Shown: piece after piece, positions 32,160-45,369 of the stretch
How positions within the stretch are numbered: position 1 is the first letter of the stretch
How the letters are laid out: every line of letters begins with the position of its first letter
Assembly (NCBI GenBank): GCA_036023115.1
Contig: JAYKKT010000047.1
Location: 1,371,001-1,435,000 of the forward strand
Direction: 5' to 3'
Length of the DNA: 64,000 nt
DNA from: Brasenia schreberi
Lineage: Eukaryota > Streptophyta > Magnoliopsida > Nymphaeales > Cabombaceae
Translations under genes and position numbers: made by a program
The notes under the pieces: generated by a model
What the model was told of the DNA's origin: nothing
What the model saw: only the letters and a program-made list of their open reading frames with translations
The model's database searches: none

Positions 32160-33880
32160 GGGTGTATTTGATTCGTGGTGTCAAATAAGATATTTGAGCC
32201 TAGACCTATATGGGCTTGTAACTATAAATTCAAGGAATTGTGGTTTTGTATTTGATTTATAAGATCTATTAATGCTTAGTTTTCATATGAGGTGAGATAA
32301 AAATATGAGAGAGAAGGGACACTTGTGTTTTTGTATGAAGTCCTTGTGTTCAGTTCTTGTAGTCCATCTTCTCCATAGTGCTAAAGTTTTATGCTCAAAT
32401 TATGCCATGAAATCACCGTTTCACACTAACAACATGTTTGAAGCACAATGAAACTTGAAACCTGAAACACAAGAAATAAAAGTAAGTAGTTCCCTTGTAA
32501 CATTATATCAGACACACCTTAAATTAGACATGTCCAATTCCGGTAAGCCCAAAACCTGAAACGAACCGAGACATGTCTCCGGTAAACCCAAAACCTGGAA
32601 CCGTAAACGAACCAGCCTAAGGCCAGTTCCATTTACGGTTCCAGAACCACCGGTTTCAAAGCAGATTCATTTGAGTTTAGAACCGCATGAAACTGGTAAT
32701 TTTATTAAAAAATGGAAATTACAAACTTTTTTTTTAGAGAAAAGACCGGAACTGGTGGTTTGGAACCATCAGTTCCGACTCGAGTTCAGTCGATTCCTGA
32801 CCCGATTCGGTTCTGTCTTGTCTCATGTCAACTTGTTTAATTGGTACGCGTAATAACATCTTTCTACGATATGCTTAATAACGTGCTAGCCCAACTGGTT
32901 CCATTTCCAAGCTTTAACATAAATGAACAAGAGTTCCATCTGGCTGGTGTTTGGCTCGACTGGCTAGCTCGTGGCTTGTAAATGGGTTGCTGGTTTAGCA
33001 GCCGTAATTGTGGGTCAATAATGGGTGCGGGTGAGGCGTGGCCACCAAAAACTTGGTGCTGAAGAGGGCGGTTGGAGTTGATCAAACAATAAGTTGGTGG
33101 GCTCAAATTGACAAGATTCTAGAAAAAAGAATTTCCGGTCAAAGTCTGGATGGTGAAAAATGATACAACCCTTTGACTGTTCGATTGGATTTGGCGGAAC
33201 CAAATTAACCCGCCTCCGATTCGACTGATAACTCTTGCTTACACGTTAATTTTGCTCGGAAAATCGTTAATTAAATGAATCTGGATCTTCTCCAGCGTCA
33301 AGATGGACGGCTACAAAAATCCGGTATTGTAAAAGGAACTCTGACTTGGGCAATTTCTAGCCGTCCATTTTCAATCTAACAAATGCTATTTATCTTAGTG
33401 ATGGACGGGGTATTGAACTCGCCAACATCATCTTTTTAGTTGAGGTCCCTAAACCCTATGAGTAGACATGGTCCGTTTTTAATCGGTTCAACTGTTCGAA
33501 ATCGAATTGGGCTAAAAACCGATTGAACCTACAACAGGTGAAATCGAAATTGAAAATGGTAAGAACTTTTTAAAACCACCCTGAAAGTGACCCTAAGCGG
33601 TTGTATAGGATGGAAATTTGAAAAAAAAATTATTATACTTTTATACTTTATAGTTAATGCACCATGTGTCCAATCATTGTTAAAGATCTCATGTGTTCTT
33701 TCATTATATTATCAATTGAGCTTTGAATTAAAAAAGCTTTTTGCAAGATACATTTAATATATTTCGTATTATTTTGCTTTTTTATAAAGATTTCAATTGT
33801 TAATCCTAACAATTGTACGGTTAAAATTTTTAAGTAGATTTTATCATGAATGACTGTATGCATTGGACTATGGTCTCACT
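32160..33880. other. Repeat-derived intergenic DNA
   Basis: 32160-32470 resembles the GTTTGATT element at 22.2 kb. 32520-32830 and 33470-33600 are degenerate GAACCGG/CCGGTTC-rich blocks. 33640-33880 is AT-rich and resembles the family A surroundings at 29.4 and 53.6 kb. No gene. Confidence 0.5.
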
Positions 33881-34139
33881 ATATATATAATTGTTACCAT
33901 ACTGCCGGCAGCAACGAACATTGGCCTTTTAGACCAACCAACCTTTTGACCAACGTTGGCAACTTAGACCAACCAACTTTGTGTCAAAATGCTTCTTCAA
34001 TCACACACAAACACATGACCGAACAAGGAGTTTTTATTGAACAAGATGAAATGGGGTTTACACAAGATAACCTAATCGACTCTAGACAATCCAAGGAAAG
34101 GTCATGCAAGAAAAGTGTGAGTTGGGTAACAAAAAAATT

Positions 34140-36110
34140 TCATTTTGGGGTCACATTTTAGTGCATGGACTTGTGGAAATGGACCCCAAGAAAATCCAAG
34201 TCATCATGGAGTGAGATACACCAAAAGGTATAATTGAACTTAAAGTTTTTTGGGTTTAGCTAACTACTATTGCACGTTTATCATAGGCTTTTCCCAACTA
34301 GCTGCTCTACTCATGAAAATGTTGAAGAAAGAGGTCCCTTGGAGTTGGGATGTACCACGCGTTGAATCCCTTGAGAACCTCAAGAAGGGCATATCTTGTG
34401 AGCCCCTCCTAATATTGTTGGATTTCTCAAAGTCTTTTCAGCTTCACACGAAAGCAAGTGACATATCGGTAAACAACATCCTAATCCAAGGACATCTCGT
34501 GGCCTTTGAAAGTTGTGAACTCAAAGGAACAAAAACTCGTTACCCTACTCACAAGAAAGAGTTAGTTGTTGTTCATTGTTGGTAGGTTTGAAGCATGAAC
34601 CTCCTAGGAGTACCTCCTGTAAGTTGTTCATCTCCTTTACTCAAAACTCGGAAAAGTTTGATGGGTAGACAAGCTCGATGATTGGAGCTTATGTAACAGT
34701 ATGAATTTGAATGGTATTATCGGTTGGGAAAGCACAATACCATGGCCGACGCCTTTAGCCCGAAGAAGATCCCAGAGATGATAGCCATAGTGGCGTGTTT
34801 ATAAGGTGACCTACAACAATAAATAAGAGTACATGCACTTGTCAACCCGACATACGAATAACTAAGGAGGCAAGCAAGCGAGTACATCACCAAGAAGTTT
34901 GTTGAAGAAGACGGACTTCTATGAATATTGGAGCATCAGTTGGTGGTGCCAAACACTGGCGAGCTGCAACAACTTATCATGAGAGAGTTGCATGACACTT
35001 CCTATGTTGGACATCCGAAAGGAGAGAACTATAGCCCTTATCCAACTGGTTACGACTGGCATGAGATCTAGAAGACTACATCTGATCATGCCCTATATGT
35101 CAATAAGATAAAACAAAAAGGAGTGACCCTGTGGGTATGTGCAACCCCTACTCATGCCTAGCAGACCATGATCTTCGGTCACTATGGATTTCATCGGTAT
35201 TTTTCTTAATGTTGATGGATACGAATTGGTTTTTGTTGTTATTGACAGGTTCTCTAAGTATGTTGTGTTCATGGCCAATTTGAAAGAGTGTACAGCCAAA
35301 GAAACATCCCATCTATTCATGAAGAATGTAGCAAAGCACTTTGGCATGACAGAGGAGATTATCTCATATCAAGATGCCCACTTCACATGCAATTTCTGAA
35401 AGGAACTCTTCTATAAAGCAGCAACCAAGCTGTATTTGTCACCGCAAGTCAAAAAAATTGGGTGAGTTTGCTAGAGATGGCCCAATTTACTCACAAGGCA
35501 TACCGAAGCTACACAATAGGAAAGAGCCCCTTTGAGCTCACCATGGGATGGCAGCTCCTGCTTCCACTTAATCTAGCACAAGGTAGATCCTGCCAAAGTT
35601 GCCTAGTTGCACTCAAAGAACTTCGGGAGAGACACAATGCTTGAAGAAGCTTGAACATCCCTAAAATGCATTCGTGCGAGAATAGCTACGTTCGCCAACC
35701 AAAAAAAAGAATGACAATTTAACATTGGCAACAAGGTATGACATCAAATTCTTAATTATATGTGGAAACAAGTATAAAAGATACTCCAACTAAATCTCAA
35801 GCCCAAGTATGACATACCATTTGAGATCATAGGGAAGATTAGAAGGGTGGCAATACAAATTGATCCTACGAGAAAAACTCAAGATTCACCCCATCTTCCA
35901 CATGAGTCAACTCAAGCCATACTACAAAGACCCTCCGCTTAGGAAAAGGCAACCATCACCCCTCATTTGGCAAGATCTCCATCACATTATAGAAATTATT
36001 CGACATGAGGAGCATGGAAAAGGGCCAAGAAAACTCACCTGATACTTAGTAAGGTATGAAGGACGCGAAGCCGAAGAAGACACATGGGTTCCTGTGACAT
36101 AACCATGAGA
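34140..36110 (+). pseudogene. Decayed Ty3/gypsy chromodomain retrotransposon pol
   Basis: Fragments occur in pol order over several frames with many stops. 34150-34585: end of reverse transcriptase and RNase H (MDPKKIQVI, FLGLANYYCTFI, a TKASD motif, THKKELVVVH). 35184-35399: integrase core (MDFIG, VVIDRFSKYVVFM, QDAHFTCNF). 35460-35560: the FELTMGWQ region. 35860-35960: IHPIFHMSQLKPYY. 35970-36100: a chromodomain-like end (YLVRYEGREAEEDTWVP). This order fits chromoviruses, which use the chromodomain in target choice. No gag, protease or clear LTR pair could be read. Confidence 0.85.
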
Positions 36111-36169
36111 ATATGATGACATGTTGCAACAATACCATACGACCTCGAAGATGAGTCTAGAAACTATTG

Positions 36170-36450
36170 AGAACTGTCATGGCATAAGTAGTGCATTATG
36201 CAACATGAGTGCCAGTGCGCCACTCTACCTTAGAGCGACACACGCGCGTTGTCCTAGCTCAATAACACCCTATCTCCCAAGCACCATGTCATGGCGCGAC
36301 ACCCTCTTTGACGCGTGCTCGTGCACCACTCTGCCTTAGCGCGACAATACCTCGTGTTTCGCACACACCATGTCCTGGTGCGATAGTATCCCATGGTGCG
36401 CACACCCAAAACACGGGGAATGTTTAACCTCCCATGGGCCTGAATTTAGT
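36170..36450. repeat. GCGACAC/CACCATGTC-rich degenerate repeat
   Basis: The phrases CACCATGTC(A/C)TGG(C/T)GCGA, GCGACAC and CTCTGCCTTAGCGCGAC or CTCTACCTTAGAGCGAC recur at irregular spacing. GC content is above the surroundings. It directly follows the gypsy relic, and a TATA-like GAGATATAAGAGGG sits at about 36568, so it may be LTR sequence. Confidence 0.4.
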
Positions 36451-37189
36451 TGGGCCACGTCTGACACGCCCACATCCATTTATCAAGTGGATCCAACCAA
36501 TCCACATGGAGGTGAATGGTCCACCCTGTCCCATGAAAAACACTACAGTCTTATGCTTGGCTCCTTGAGATATAAGAGGGAGTCTGCTAGGAGGGAGAGA
36601 GAGAGATTATTTAACCATTGAGAGAAAGAGAGAGATCTAGAGAGAGGGTTGAATGAGAATGGTGTCTGGGACACCACTAGGCAACTTCCACCGTCTTCAA
36701 TTCCATTTGTAGAGTCGGTCCATTCGAGTAGCACAACCGCTTGACGGTTGAAACATCAGAAATGGTACCCATATGTCCGTCCTTATGAATCCATGTCAGA
36801 TCAACTTCCAGATTTAATGGTAAAGAATGAAGCACCGGATCAGACCTGGTCCATCCACATCCATAATTTCGTAAATTCAAGCTATCGGACTTTCAAAACC
36901 ACGATCATTAATGATCATAGACTTGACCGGGGCTCAATACGTTTTGATTAAGAAGATTTTATTTTTAAATAATTCCCGAAGCTCAAAATACAAGAAGAAA
37001 AGGATAAAACTATAAAATTCCTTGTTTCTTTTTAATAAGAATCAGCATAACTTCTTGGGAAATTTTGTGAAAAATAAAATGGTCTATTATTTTCACCTTA
37101 CCGTGGTATTTTTCAGATTATTAGTATTGCAGATTTTATACGTACCTCTTTACCAATTTAACTGTATACAACTGCTCTACCTCAACACT

Positions 37190-37305
37190 TCTTGAACTCA
37201 TGCCTAACACACCCACACATGCATCCTCTGAAAGTCGAACTCTCCACCAAAATCAACGGCGCTAGAGTGCCCTGCCGTTGACCGTTGAGCTAACGGTCTC
37301 GGTGC
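37190..37305 (-). mobile_element. tRNA-derived SINE (type 1), diverged
   Basis: Minus strand: CGTTAGCTCAACGGTCAACG, then GAGTTCGACTTTC and GGATGCATGTGTGGGTG. It matches the 30.4 kb copies, including both promoter boxes, but has lost the tail. Confidence 0.6.
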
Positions 37306-37437
37306 GTGTATACGCCTTTGTTGCTCTCTTCCTGTTGCGTAATGGATAATAGAAGAAAACTTTTGAACTCAGTAGCAGAACTCAAGTTGGACACCAGACA
37401 TTACAGTTCTTGACAAAGAGAAAAGAGGGTTTAAGCC

Positions 37438-37795
37438 AAACATTGATCCTTTCAATTATTCGGTGATTGCGACAGTCATCAGAGTCTTCACTTGCTAGAG
37501 CCATAAAAGGTTCACTTCATCTAATAAACTAAATAATTACAACACCATGAAAGACAGCTATAGCATAAAATTTTTGTTCTTTCAAAAATTTCTTCTTCTT
37601 CCTGTTTTTCTTCTGTTTCTTGCATTTGATCCTTCAATTATTCGATTATTGCGAGCGTCATCAGTGTCTATACTTGCTAGAGCAATAAAATGTTTACTTC
37701 ATCTAATCAACTAAATAATTAATAAAACCCATGAAAGCCAGCTATAACATCAAATTTGTTTTCTTTTAAAATTTTCTTCTTCTTCTTCCCTTTTA
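37438..37795. repeat. Tandem duplication, period about 183 bp
   Basis: Copies begin near TTGATCCTTTCAATTATTCG (37443) and TTGATCCTTCAATTATTCG (37626) and share TTGCTAGAGC(C/A)ATAAAA, TTCATCTAAT and TTCTTCTTCTTC. Moderately diverged, non-coding. Confidence 0.85.
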
Positions 37796-38475
37796 TCCCA
37801 TGTGTACTTTTCATTGTCAGCCAAGCACCTTTGATTGCTCGGCTAAACCTTTTCATAACGTGGTGATCTATACCTTCATTAGTATTAATTGAAGAAGTTT
37901 ATGTTTATGACGAAGTTCAATTTCAGCTTTGGGAGGTTTCTTGATCCGGTCGTTGCCATGAAAGTATGACATGAAAAACACCGCATCACAAACGCATCTG
38001 ATAGAAACATAAATCTACGCAGTAATTGTCACACAGAAAGGACGCAGCTGCACACCTTAAAAGAAAACACTAATATTGGAACAATGAGGGACATTATTCT
38101 AAAATCAAAGGCGAGTATCGCAGAGGTCCACTGTGATATACATGAGTTGTTCTTTCAGATTACAGATACAGAGTGAGAGTGAGAGTTAATATTCGTTGAG
38201 CTTGAAGAACCCTTCAAGCTCAACGATGATAAGAAACCATAGACGGAACTAAAAGGAAATTTATTAACACAAATATTTTGCCTGGCTCCTCTCTGTGTGC
38301 CTGTTAAGTGCTATCACTGTAGCATTTACATGTGTGTGTGTGTGTGAGAGAGAGATCCTCTAGCTAGGTTCTAGCTCTTGCCTGCTTGGTTGTGCCATGG
38401 TTGGGCATAAAGGCGGTTCGAAAGGGTTGTCAGGCGTTGCCATATCTTCCTCTTCTTCTAAGCTTCTTCGAGCTT

Positions 38476-39159
38476 GTTCCAGAATTGCCTTTGAATCAGC
38501 CAGCCTTGGGAAGAAACACGTGAAGAAGAGAAGCCGTGGAAGCGAGAATTTAAAGACAAAAATAAGAGGTTTCTCAGTTTGGATTGGCCTCTCTCACTCT
38601 CCATTCCTTGGTGCTTCTCCACAAGGTCCTGTTTCAGTTTGTTAAATAATTGACATGGCCTAGTTTGTCAACTTCCCGTGGTACTCTGCACTAAATTAAA
38701 CGCGACTCTCAACCTAATAAAGCAGACAATCTGATGATATCAGTAAAATATCAGATATATTGCATATGACATTATATATCGGTAAAATATCAAATATATC
38801 AGTCAAATTGGTGGAGATCATATCAGCCCTACTTTCAGAGTCCACAAGTAATCTATACCATTCATGAAGGAGATGTACGGTGAGGATTGCATATAAACCA
38901 ATATCAAATACGACCTGATTGCGCTTATTTTTGGAGCTAAATACAAAGCTGTGTGGTCCTCATATATAATGCAGTGCAGCTGAAGTAGTGTGACAAAGAT
39001 ACCAAATGATAGGCTTGACTGAAACTTGTTCAAAGTGTCAAACATTGCGGTTCCAGAATTGCCTTTGAATCAGCCAGCCTTGGGAAGAAACACGTGAAGA
39101 AGAGAAGCCGTGGAAGCATGAATTTAAAGACAAAAATAAGAGGTTTCTCAGTTTGGAAT

Positions 39160-39237
<78 letters not shown>

Positions 39238-39683
39238 CCTTGGTGCTTCTCCACAAGGTCCTGTTTCAGTTTGTTAAATAATTGACATGGCCTAATTTGT
39301 CAACTTCCCGTGGTACTCTGCACTAAATTAAACGCGACTCTCAACCTAATAAAGCAGACAATCTGATGATATCAGTAAAATATCAGATATATTGCATATG
39401 ACATTATATATCGGTAAAATATCAAATATATCAGTCAAATTGGTGGAGATCATATCAGCCCTACTTTCAGAGTCTACAAGTAATCTATACCATTCATGAA
39501 GGAGATGTACGGTGAGGATTGCATATAAACCAATATCAAATACGACCTGATTGCTCTTATTTTGGAGCTAAATACAAAGCTGTGTGGTCCTCATATATAA
39601 CGCAGTGCAGCTGAAGTAGTGTGACAAAGATACCAAATGATAGGCTTGACTGTAAAACTTGTTCAAAGTGTCAAACATTGCGG
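38476..39683. repeat. Recent tandem duplication (574 and 634 bp units)
   Basis: Unit A is 38476-39049 and unit B is 39050-39683; both start GTTCCAGAATTGCCTTTGAA and end AAAGTGTCAAACATTGCG. Apart from a few substitutions and 1-3 bp indels they are identical. The length difference comes from one place: unit A has CCTCTCTCACTCTCC, where unit B has about 71 bp of (CT)n (39163-39233). No known protein is encoded. Confidence 0.96.
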
Positions 39684-40944
39684 TTCCTGTAATGCTCGCA
39701 AGTTGAAAGATAATAAATGAATTGCATATGAACAGGAACCGACTGTTCTTTCCTACCTTTTGCTTGAAGAAATTCGGGAAAATTTATTTCTCGATCGGTA
39801 AATATAAGCCACGTTTTTGTTGCTTAGAGTTGCCACCGATCATGCCAGGCAAACGTTTCCGGTTATAGAAAAATTGTGGTGGCATGATATCAACCTTTAT
39901 TGGTCTTTATCATCAGAAAAGAACACGTTCATCCTTCCATGATAGGCAAAAGGATGTGGAAGGAAGGGCCCTCCCTCGTACGCTTGATGGACTGAAAGCA
40001 CTCATGAACCCTATCTATGTAAAGATGGGCCACATATTTGATCATCCATTGGAACTTAACAGTTCTGAATATGTCATATATTGATGATTGACATGCTTAT
40101 GGACCTGTCAGGTTCCCGGTAAACCGGGACTGCGTGTTCAAAACCGGCGGTTGCAGCACCTCCCGTGGGTCTTGTTCTCCCTTCAAACCGAGTCTAGTTC
40201 TGGTTCGATTCTAGTTTTATTTGAAAAATAAGGTGAACATTTAAAACTTGAATAGAAAGTATTTAGATCCCGCGGTTGCTGAAAGCCGGAACGACCGATA
40301 GGTCTATCTTTCGTTTGCCAAAAGGTAGAACAAAAACCAAATCCTGGGGGTCTCTGGTTTCTATTCTGGTTTCGGCCAGAATCCCATCATAAAGGTTTTG
40401 ATTTTAGCATGTAGTGAAAGAAGTGCTTTCCTAGCGTGGAGGTGATTTTGAAAATCACAGCATCGTTGTTAATAGATCAATCAATACTGGTAGACTGGTC
40501 ATATATCAACAGAGAGAAGTGGGGAGCCATGAACAAAAGAAGGGTGGAAGGGATAAAATGGGTGTAGCAGGTAAGCGTTTGTTGTATGCAGTACGCAGAG
40601 TTGCCAAACTCAATCTTTGTCGTCTTCATTCTCACATCATCCCCGCCTAACAAGCCAAATCCTGCAAAGTGACGAACCCCATCAAGGCAAAGTGCGTTTC
40701 AGTTTCAGCAGTGACATAAAAAGTCTCGGATCATCTTTTCAAGTTTCTAAAATGGTGAAAAAAAAGTGTGAAAGCTTTATGCAGCTTGATCTGGTGCGTG
40801 CCCATTGGGGTCCAAATATTGGAGGAGTCATGGGCAGTATGATCAGCATCAAGACTTCAAAAATAACGGCAAGTTGGGCGTTTGATAGAAAAAAGATTAC
40901 TTAAAAGTGATATCTAAACATGATACGAATCATTTTTACACAAT
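39684..40944. other. Intergenic DNA, no gene
   Basis: A degenerate CCGGTTT-rich block lies at about 40100-40390. The rest has no recognisable feature. Confidence 0.5.
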
Positions 40945-40947
40945 GTT

Positions 40948-43900
40948 GTAAGTATTGGTCGAAACTCCGCCCATGTAAGGGATCACCCTTGTGTTGGTGA
41001 TCCCAAGCTCGGATAAAGGAGGAGGATTGTGTTAGGCTTCTTAAGTCAAGGGAAAACTTTGTCGAATTTTTATACTATAGATTAAACAAATTATGAGCAT
41101 TGCTTTAGAGGGTTTCCACCTAGCGACGTGTTGCAGAGAACGAATGCAATGATAAGTAAGCAAAGACCACTATATTTTTGCCTGAATGTTGTGAATCAAT
41201 TGTAGAGAGAGTTTCCATATCATGAACGGGTGTGGGTAAAGAAGTTAGTCTCGCTATATTGCCGTTCGAATATAATAAATAATTTACAGAGAGGGTCTCC
41301 GCATTTTCAATATAAACGAATGTGAGGATAAGGAAGCTAGTACTAGATAATAAGATTCATATTGGTTCTTGGAATATTGGAACATTATCCGTTAAGCTAA
41401 TGGAGGTGGTAGATACTATGATTCAGAGAAAGATTCGTTTACAAGAGACAAAGTGGGTTGGAGAAAAAGTAAAGGAGATAGAGGATACATGTTTTAAATT
41501 ATAGTACTCAGGTAAGAAAAAGACTTGAAACGGAGTTGGTATTATCATAAATAAAGATTTAAAGGATAGTGTAGTAGACATACACCGATATGGTGATCGA
41601 ATCATGACGTTGAAATTAATGTTAGGAGTAGAGGTTTTGAATATAGTTTGTGCTTACGCACCCCAAGTAGGCCTAGAAGATGGTATAAAGACAACTTTTT
41701 GGGAAGAGTTAGATAAGGTCATTCAAAGGATTCCACAAAAGGAGACAATTTGTTTAGGAGGAGTCTTAAATGGATATATCGATAAAGAGGCATTAGGATA
41801 TCAAGGTATTCATGAAAACTTTGGTTTTGGGGATATAAACGAGGAAGGTAGGAAGATTTTAAATTTTGTTATGTCATTTGATCTCTTTATAGTCAATATA
41901 CTCTTCAAAAAATGAGATGAACATTTAATTACTTATAAGAGTGGTTTATCACAAACACAAATTGATTACTTTATTTATAGAAAAAAAGATAGAGCATGTT
42001 GTAAAGATTGTAAGGTAATTCTAGGGGAAAACCTAACCACCCAACATCGACTTTTAGTTCTCAATTTACAAATAAAAAAAACAAAGAAGAAAAGAGTGCA
42101 TCGAGCTATTCGGACTAAATGGTGGAACCTCAAAAGCGAGAAAAAAGATATATTTAAACAGAAAGTACTTCAAGGAGATGCTTAGAATTATGTTGGTACA
42201 CCTTGTGATATGTGGAACAATATGGTTATACATATTAGGAAAGTGGCGAAAGATGTGTTAGGTGAATCTAAGGGAGGTGTACCGGCACAAAAAGAAGCTT
42301 GGTGGTGGAGTGAAGTAGTGCAAAATAAAATAAGGCAGAGAGGACATGTTACAAATTACATTATGCTAAGAAAACTAGTGAAACTTTAGAGGCTTATAAA
42401 AAGCAAAGAAAGAAGTGGAAAAGACGATCAATGAAGCAAAAGCTAAAATTTGGGAGGATTTATATAAAAAACTCAACTCAAAAAAGGGTGAAAGAGATAT
42501 TTTTATGATAGCTAGGACTAGAGATAAGAAAAATAAAGATCTTAATGCTGTTAGATGCATCAAAGACGAAGATGAAAAAATTCTAGTGGCAAATGATGAT
42601 ATAAGAAATAGATAAAAAAAACTATTTTATAAGTTTTTTAATGAAAATAAAGATGTTAGTATTAACTTAGGAGAGTTAGCCAAATTAGAAAAGTATATAA
42701 ACTACAATTTCTACCAACGTATTCAAAAGAATGAAGTCAAAGAGGCTCTTAAACATATGAAGGGTGGTAAATCGGTAGGACAGACAATATTCCTATAGAA
42801 GTTTGGAAAATACTAGGAGAAATAGGAATCACTTGGCTCACAAGACTATTTAATGAAATATAGAGAAACTAAAAGATGCCCGAGGAATGGAGAGCGAGTA
42901 CACTTATACCTATATATAAGAACAAGGGAGACATTTAGAATTGTGTGAATTATCGAGGTATTAAGTTAATGAGCCATACTATGAAATTGTAGGAAAGAAT
43001 TATCAAACATAGGTTAAGACAAGTATCAAGTACAACGGAGAATCAATTTGGATTCATGCTAGACAGATCTATTGTTGAAGCAATTCACCTTTTGAGACAT
43101 CTTATGGAACATTTTAGAGAAAAAAAGAAAGACCTTCACATGATATTTATTGATCTAGAAAAAACTTACGATAGGGTACTGAGATTATTTGGAGAACCTT
43201 GGAAAAAAGAGGTATCCTATTGACATACATTAACCTTATAAGAGACGTACGATGGTGCAAAAACATATGTGAGGACTCATGAAGGAATGACAGACTTCTT
43301 TGAAGTTAGTATTGGGTTACATCAAGGATCAACTTTAAGTCCATACTTATTTATAATGGTGATTGATGAGTTAACAAAATATATTCAAGATGAAGTGCCT
43401 TGGTGTATGTTATTTGCAGATGACATTGTGTTAGTGGAAGAGTCTAAGGAAAAAGTTAATAGAAAATTGGAACTATAGAGAGAAGCATTAGAAAGTAAAG
43501 GCCTCCGACTTAGTAGAACAAAGACAAAATATATAGAACGTAAGTTTGATCATTTGGTTACTTCAGAGGACATAGAAATTAAAATTTGCACACATTGTAT
43601 CCCTCAAAAGGAAAGTTTTAAATACCTAGAGTCAATTTTTCAGAGTGATGGAAGAATTGATGGAGATGTTACGCATAGAATTAATGTTGGTTGGTTAAAA
43701 TGGAGAGGAGCATCATGTATTCTTTGTGATAAGAAGATACCATTAAAGTTAAAAGGTAAATATTATAGAGCAATAATTAGACCTGCCATGTTTTATAATT
43801 TTAAGTGTTGGACAATTAACCATCACCATGTACAAAAGATGTCTATGATAGAAATGAAGATGTTGAGATGAATGAGTGGTCATACAAGAAAAGACCGTAT

Positions 43901-44219
43901 ACGAGGTTATTAGAAACAAATTAGGAGTGACACCAATAGAGGATAAAATGAGAGAATATCGTTTAAGATGTTTGAACATATTTAAAGAAGATCACAAGAA
44001 GAACATGTAAGAAGGTATGAAAAACTAAATTTGGAAAGTATTAAAAGAGGTAGAGGACGACCACAAAAGTGTTGGAAAGAAACAATAAAGAATGATCTTA
44101 GCTTATTGTGAGTTAACTCCTAACATGACACATGATAGAGATATGTGGAAATAAAGAATCCATGTAGCCGACCCCGTCTAGTAGGGAAAAGGCTTAGTTG
44201 TTGTTGTTGTAAGTATTGG
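40948..44219 (+). mobile_element. Near full-length RTE-clade LINE with target duplication
   Basis: GTAAGTATTGG occurs at 40948-40958 and 44209-44219 (GTTG precedes both, giving up to 14 bp). The element between is about 3.25 kb, the usual length for plant RTE elements. It has a 5' leader starting about 40959 (CCCATGTAAGGGATCACCCT), endonuclease and RT coding relics, and ends GGGAAAAGGCTTAGTTGTTG with TTG repeats. At least six truncated relatives lie in this window. Confidence 0.9.
41322..44160 (+). pseudogene. RTE endonuclease/reverse transcriptase ORF, decayed
   Basis: In order: APE-type endonuclease with HIGSWNIGTLS (about 41355), LQETKWVG (about 41440), GVGIIINKDL (about 41535), NIVCAYAPQ (about 41640), a degenerated GDFNG-like block (about 41757) and LITYKSG/QIDYF (about 41935). 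Reverse transcriptase then shows NYRGIKLMSH (about 42950), ENQFGFM (about 43040), HMIFIDLEKTYDRV (about 43140), GLHQGSTLSPYLF (about 43310), the catalytic LFADDIVLV (about 43405) and a C-terminal end with RGRPQKCWKETIKND. At least ten stops and frame changes interrupt it, so it makes no enzyme. Confidence 0.92.
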
Positions 44220-44817
44220 CCAGGGGTGTATCCGTCGCCAGCTACAATATGAACCGGAACAAAACGATTTCGTCTATGAATTTTACACGAGGGAAAAGCG
44301 ATTGCTACTGGTTAGAAAATGACTGAATCGGACCCCAAACGAGTGGCAAACTCACGCATTTTTTTGAGTTGAGGCTTGTTGTATTTCACGTCTTCAAAGT
44401 ACTTATATTTGACTATGCTCAATCAACCCCCAAAAAAAAAATCATACATGTCTCACTTCGTCATAAAGTGGGTCCGCCCACTGCCTAGGACGACAACATG
44501 AAGTGGTGACCTTTTCTTTTTAAATGTTTCTTTTAAATATTCAAAAAATTTATAATTTTTACAGTTTTATATAGTTTTGGATTCAAGAAGTAACCAAAAC
44601 CATCGGCTTCATGAGGACCGAAGTTGGTCTCGTTTCGATTTGGTTTTAGTTTCAAGTTTCAGTTCTAGTTCCAGGTTTCGAGATAACTGGGACAAGAACC
44701 AGCAGTTTTTAACCACGGGTTCTGGTTTAGTAGTTGGACATCGTACGTTGGAAGGATGAACCATCCAATTTACATGATGTAATTAAATATGCCTTCTTAA
44801 TATATTGATATGTGTTT

Positions 44818-44940
44818 TTTTTCTTTTGGTTACAATAGATTAACTTTAGATAATATGCACGCTCTCAGTATTGAACTCATGACCTTCAACTTGTGAGCAC
44901 ACCCCTAGCCAAGTGAGTTATGTTGCTCATTCTGCCTTTT
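44818..44940 (-). mobile_element. tRNA-derived SINE-like element (type 2)
   Basis: Minus strand: TAACTCACTTGGCTAGGGGT (A-box like), GTTGAAGGTCATGAGTTCAA (B-box like), then a TTGTAACCAAAAGAAAAAA tail. The clearest type 2 copy. Confidence 0.55.
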
Positions 44941-45369
44941 CTTTTTATAGAAATAGGGCTTATTTCCAAAACCAATTTCGTCTCTGTTGTGATTTCTTTT
45001 GCATGCCATCAAACATATCATGAAACTTGAATTTGGCCGATGAGTTGATTCAATAATTGGATACGACCGTCCATTGCACTGATCTTCAATATATTGTCAA
45101 GCTGTTTTAATCCCAAAGTGTTTACGTGTTAAAGAAGGATTAATGAATGGTCCAAAATATGATGAAATAACTTAATATTCCTTCTCAAACAACTACATCG
45201 ATGCCAAGATAATGAAGGAACTGTATCGAGAAAGCTTGTGCAATTATTAAGAGAAAGAGAATAGCTAATAACTAATTCAGATGCCCTAATAGTGTGGAAA
45301 TTGAGCATTTGCAATGCCAAATGGTAGATGGTGAGAGACACAGCAATGTAAAAAAGCATGAGAAACTAT

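Noticed and set aside
40617..40904. 95-aa open frame before the RTE element
   Set aside because: No family resemblance; likely chance in intergenic DNA.
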